Of a stretch of DNA of 64,000 nucleotides, positions 61,214 through 64,000 are shown piece after piece; positions within the stretch are counted from its first letter, which is position 1; every line of letters begins with the position of its first letter. The position numbers and the translations under genes are program-made. Where the stretch lies: positions 124,001 through 188,000 of the forward strand of contig DXVO01000030.1 in assembly GCA_019417325.1 (NCBI GenBank), in the 5' to 3' direction. The notes under the pieces are model-generated. The model saw nothing but the letters and a program-made list of their open reading frames with translations. It did no database searches and was not told the DNA's origin. This DNA is from Parabacteroides sp. (GTDB lineage Bacteria > Bacteroidota > Bacteroidia > Bacteroidales > Tannerellaceae).

Positions 61214-62383
61214 ATGCGCCTTGGAATGAAACGGAATATACTTGCACTCTACATTATTAAATTATCCAAATGGTTCACCCTGGTAATGCCTATCATCGTA
61301 TTGTTTTATGAAAAACATGGATTAGGATTGCAGGATGTGTTCATTCTTAAGAGCGTATATTCCGTAGCGGCCGTGGCGTTGGAAATACCTTCCGGTTACC
61401 TGGCAGATGTATGGGGACGGCGCAATTGCTTGATTTCCGGATGTATCCTATTCTTTTTCGGCTATCTCTGCTATTCCTTCACCTCTACATTCGAAGCATT
61501 CCTGATGGCTGAAATATTATTGGGGACCGGACAAACCCTGGTAAATGGAGCAGATTCTGCTTTATTATATGATACGACAGTCCATTATAAAAAAGAGAAC
61601 CTATATCTTCGTTATGAAGGCAGGATTACGATGATAGGTAATTTTGCAGAAGCACTTGCCGGCATATTCGGAGGACTACTGGCTGCATATTCACTGCGCT
61701 TGCCATTTTATGCCCAGGCAGGTATCGCTTTTATAGGTATCCCGGCAGCTTTTGCATTACGGGAATGGAAAATTCAAAATAAATTACAAAATCCGGCAAG
61801 CGAAATCGTGAGAATCATCAAATACTCACTCGTCACAAATAAAAAGTTATGCTATAACATTATGTTTTCCGGCATTATCGGTGCAGCTACACTTACAATG
61901 GCATGGTTCGTACAACCGGTACTTATTTACCTCAAAACGCCGATATCATGGTATGGGGTAATCTGGACAGTACTGAATCTAACGGTAGGTTTCGCTGCAC
62001 TTTGGTCAGACCGGATAGACAATTACTTCGGTCCCCAAAAAATGGGAATACTTATCTTGACGATTATTACCGGAGGTTACATAGCATTGGCATTCAATCT
62101 TTCCTATGCAGGTCTGGCAATTCTTCTTGTCTTTTATATTTTCAGGGGATTTGCCACTCCCATCCTTAAAGGCTACATCAACCAAATGACTTTTTCGGAG
62201 ATGCGGGCAACCGTCCTTTCCATCCGTAATTTCGTAATCCGCCTGATGTTTGCGGCAATCGCCCCTTTCATCGGATGGTTGAACGACTATTACTCCTTAC
62301 AAACCGCCCTATTGGTAACTGCGGGTATCATGCTGATTCCCGGAGCTGTTTTTCTGTTTCTACAATTAAAGAATGAACATTAA
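61214..62383 (+). CDS. Major facilitator superfamily transporter
   Basis: This 389-residue protein has 12 hydrophobic segments. MFS marks are EIPSGYLADVWGRRNCLISG between TM2 and TM3 and ILLGTGQTLVNGADSALLYD in TM4. Similar proteins in Bacteroidales are annotated only as MFS transporters, and the substrate is not evident. The ATG at 61226 is an alternative start. It stands alone and is followed by an ECF sigma gene after 114 bp. Confidence 0.88.
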   Translation: MRLGMKRNILALYIIKLSKWFTLVMPIIVLFYEKHGLGLQDVFILKSVYSVAAVALEIPSGYLADVWGRRNCLISGCILFFFGYLCYSFTSTFEAFLMAEILLGTGQTLVNGADSALLYDTTVHYKKENLYLRYEGRITMIGNFAEALAGIFGGLLAAYSLRLPFYAQAGIAFIGIPAAFALREWKIQNKLQNPASEIVRIIKYSLVTNKKLCYNIMFSGIIGAATLTMAWFVQPVLIYLKTPISWYGVIWTVLNLTVGFAALWSDRIDNYFGPQKMGILILTIITGGYIALAFNLSYAGLAILLVFYIFRGFATPILKGYINQMTFSEMRATVLSIRNFVIRLMFAAIAPFIGWLNDYYSLQTALLVTAGIMLIPGAVFLFLQLKNEH

Positions 62384-62459
62384 TTTACTAAATAGCATAT
62401 ATAATCAGGATTTTTTTTCACAGTGAATCACAAATGCAGGAAATGAATTTATCCAGCCA

Positions 62460-62490
62460 TTGTGTTTTTCGATTTTAAATCTCATCTTTG
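62460..62490 (+). promoter_or_regulatory. Promoter of the ECF sigma gene
   Basis: TTG (62460-62462), a 20-bp spacer and CATCTTTG (62483-62490), one mismatch from TAnnTTTG. The ATG at 62498 follows after 7 bp, which would give an almost leaderless mRNA and excludes the earlier GTG start at 62462. Confidence 0.5.
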
Positions 62491-62497
62491 CGAAGAG

Positions 62498-63070
62498 ATG
62501 GATGTCAAGGAGCGGTTAATAGTACAAAAATTACAGAATGGCGAACAAGATGCGTATCGATATTTATACGATCGTCATTATGTCGTACTATGCCAATTCG
62601 CAAATGAGCTGGTGAGGGATCCATTCCTTGCGGAGACTATAGTTGGAGATGTAATATTCCACTTGTGGGAAATCCGCGGAACATTAGATATAAACAGTTC
62701 TCTTCGTGCCTATTTAATGCGGGCGGTACGGAATCGTTGTTATAACCATCTTTTATCTGAAAAAGAAAAGAAGGAAGTTCGTTTCTCGATGATAGAACCT
62801 GAAACATGGGGTAGAGAAGCTATGATACAGTCCGATGAACATCCGTTAGGGAAATTATTGGAACATGAATTAGAAAAAGAAATCATTAAATCCATCAATA
62901 GTTTAGGTGATGAGTGTAAGTGCGTTTTTAGAAAAAGTCGTTTCGAGCATAAAAAAAATGAAGAAATCGCCACAGAGTTAGGAATTTCCGTAAACACAGT
63001 TAAATACCATATAAAGAATGCTTTAACCCGTCTGCATCAAGATCTGAAAAAGTATATGTTCTTATTTTAA
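62498..63070 (+). CDS. ECF sigma-70 factor
   Basis: From the ATG at 62498 the protein is 190 residues. Region 2 is seen in LYDRHYVVLCQFANELVRDPFLAETIVGDVIFHLWE, followed by LRAYLMRAVRNRCYNHLL, and region 4 in EIATELGISVNTVKYHIKNALTRLHQDL. It fits the Bacteroidetes ECF subgroup normally paired with a FecR anti-sigma factor and a SusC/D pair. No anti-sigma gene follows; 205 bp of non-coding DNA and a convergent methyltransferase gene do. Its targets cannot be told from the window. Confidence 0.88.
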   Translation: MDVKERLIVQKLQNGEQDAYRYLYDRHYVVLCQFANELVRDPFLAETIVGDVIFHLWEIRGTLDINSSLRAYLMRAVRNRCYNHLLSEKEKKEVRFSMIEPETWGREAMIQSDEHPLGKLLEHELEKEIIKSINSLGDECKCVFRKSRFEHKKNEEIATELGISVNTVKYHIKNALTRLHQDLKKYMFLF

Positions 63071-63275
63071 TTTTCAGAGGTTTACTGTGCTATGTTACCT
63101 AATAACTCTTTCTGTTTGCAATATAGAATATGTTTTTAAGAGAGAAAAATATAGATACTTGATTCAGCCCCCTTTTTCGGCCAATATAAGAGACCAAAGT
63201 CTTATATTCTAACCCATTAGCATCATCTCCTTTACCTCATGGCCTTCAATATCTGCATATAGGAGAAGACCGGAA

Positions 63276-64000
63276 TTACTTATTGAGTCCCAAAACGTAT
63301 ATCTGTTTTTCTGATTTATCGTTGAACTCTTCTTCTTCAAAACTTCCAAACTTGTGAATGACATTAAATCCGACCCGTTCAATATAAGAATCCAATTCTT
63401 GCGGGAAAAACAACCTCATGTCCAGATTTTGGATTGAATGAAACTCTCCGTTCATAAAATAATGCCACTCTATACGATTAATCTGGGTGGTGTTTTCATA
63501 CCGCATTGTTTGCTTTATCAGTACTTCTCTTCCATCATTAGTTGTATATGCTGCAATATCCTGCTGCTCTTTTTCACCCTCAACAATATACTGAATATTA
63601 GGGTTAAAGCAATCTAATAGGAATAGCCCTCCGTCTTTGAGGTGATTCTTAACGACATCAAATACCTTAAATAAATCTTTATTCCTATACAAATGATGGA
63701 TTGAATTAAAGGGGATAAAAATAAGGTCAAATTTGTCCGGCAAGTTCAGCTCTCTAATATCCGCTTCAATAAAATCAATCTCTAATCCAGCTTCCGTAGC
63801 TTTCGTTTTTGCTTGCTCAAGCATTGACGGAGTATAATCTACTCCGCTAATCTTATATCCATCCTTTGCAATTGGAAGCGTAAGTCTGCCCGTGCCACAA
63901 CAAAGTTCAAGTATCTTAGCATCTTTATTTTTCGGCAACCACTTTTTGTAAAATTGCAAATCAGACAGAAAAGTATTTAATCCATCATAAATATTTGCAT
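63276..64000 (-). CDS. Class I SAM-dependent methyltransferase, 5' end beyond the window
   Basis: The frame stays open to the right edge. The visible protein starts ANIYDGLNTFLSDLQFYKKW, and the TTG at 63957-63959 is unlikely to be the start. Motif I is ILELCCGTGRLTLPIA, with ISGVDYTPSMLEQAK and LIFIPFNSIHHL following, and the protein ends FGSFEEEEFNDKSEKQIYVLGLNK. It methylates an unknown small substrate or macromolecule with S-adenosylmethionine. It converges with the ECF sigma gene. The first few residues lie outside the window. Confidence 0.85.
   Translation of the reverse strand, partial: ANIYDGLNTFLSDLQFYKKWLPKNKDAKILELCCGTGRLTLPIAKDGYKISGVDYTPSMLEQAKTKATEAGLEIDFIEADIRELNLPDKFDLIFIPFNSIHHLYRNKDLFKVFDVVKNHLKDGGLFLLDCFNPNIQYIVEGEKEQQDIAAYTTNDGREVLIKQTMRYENTTQINRIEWHYFMNGEFHSIQNLDMRLFFPQELDSYIERVGFNVIHKFGSFEEEEFNDKSEKQIYVLGLNK

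Noticed and set aside
1..64000. CRISPR arrays, tRNA or rRNA genes, phage or intact IS elements
   Set aside because: No regularly spaced repeats, no tRNA-like cloverleaf or rRNA segment, and no transposase or integrase motif was seen while reading both strands.

Overview
The window looks like the chromosome of a gut-type Bacteroidales bacterium, and a Parabacteroides-like genus is my best guess from overall gene content. Supporting signs are a SusC/SusD pair, a propeller/AraC regulator of the HTCS type, the Bacteroidetes-type omega subunit, an alpha-2-macroglobulin/PBP1C pair, and many promoters with the Bacteroidetes -7 box TAnnTTTG. No rRNA, tRNA, CRISPR array, intact insertion sequence or prophage was seen. 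The genus is inference; the phylum and order are well supported.

Left end (1-7,001): a leftward glycan operon. It starts with a WecA-type lipid-carrier glycosyl-1-phosphate transferase and continues with a nonulosonic (legionaminic-like) acid pathway: 4,6-dehydratase, aminotransferase, hydrolysing 2-epimerase, a FemAB/GNAT-like acyltransferase, NulO synthase and a CMP-NulO synthetase cut by the window edge. These genes are visibly richer in A+T than the rest. Next (7,276-13,525) is a leftward metal-efflux operon: a His-rich small exported protein, a His-rich CusB-type adaptor, a CusA-type RND pump and a TolC-type channel. Then come a TPP-riboswitch-controlled Thi4, a cytidylate-kinase-like protein, a MATE transporter and, divergently, a free methionine sulfoxide reductase.

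Middle (17,326-38,665): a palindrome-rich non-coding stretch precedes a leftward operon of SusC, SusD, a DUF6057-like membrane protein and a lipoprotein that combines a CxxCH haem motif with a PD40 propeller. An FtsX/MacB-like permease follows, with a likely sigma-54 promoter and two tandem operator-like sites. A giant bacterial alpha-2-macroglobulin faces pbpC. Downstream of pbpC lies a decayed VgrG/PAAR remnant, then a PepSY-like protein.

Right part (38,926-64,000): two Na+/H+ antiporters; a lytic transglycosylase-uvrA-small protein-yigZ operon; an AraC regulator with rclC and rclA (reactive-chlorine resistance type); a LysM/periplasmic-binding-like protein coupled to a beta-barrel protein; a kinase-less propeller-AraC regulator divergent from a GH20 hexosaminidase; paaK-ACT; bamD-rpoZ-DUF4293; an MFS transporter; an ECF sigma factor with no anti-sigma neighbour; and a methyltransferase running off the right edge.

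The most unusual items are the haem-motif lipoprotein in a SusCD operon, the FemAB-like enzyme in the legionaminate cluster, the sigma-54 promoter with tandem sites, the VgrG-PAAR fusion remnant, and the intergenic repeats and palindromes.
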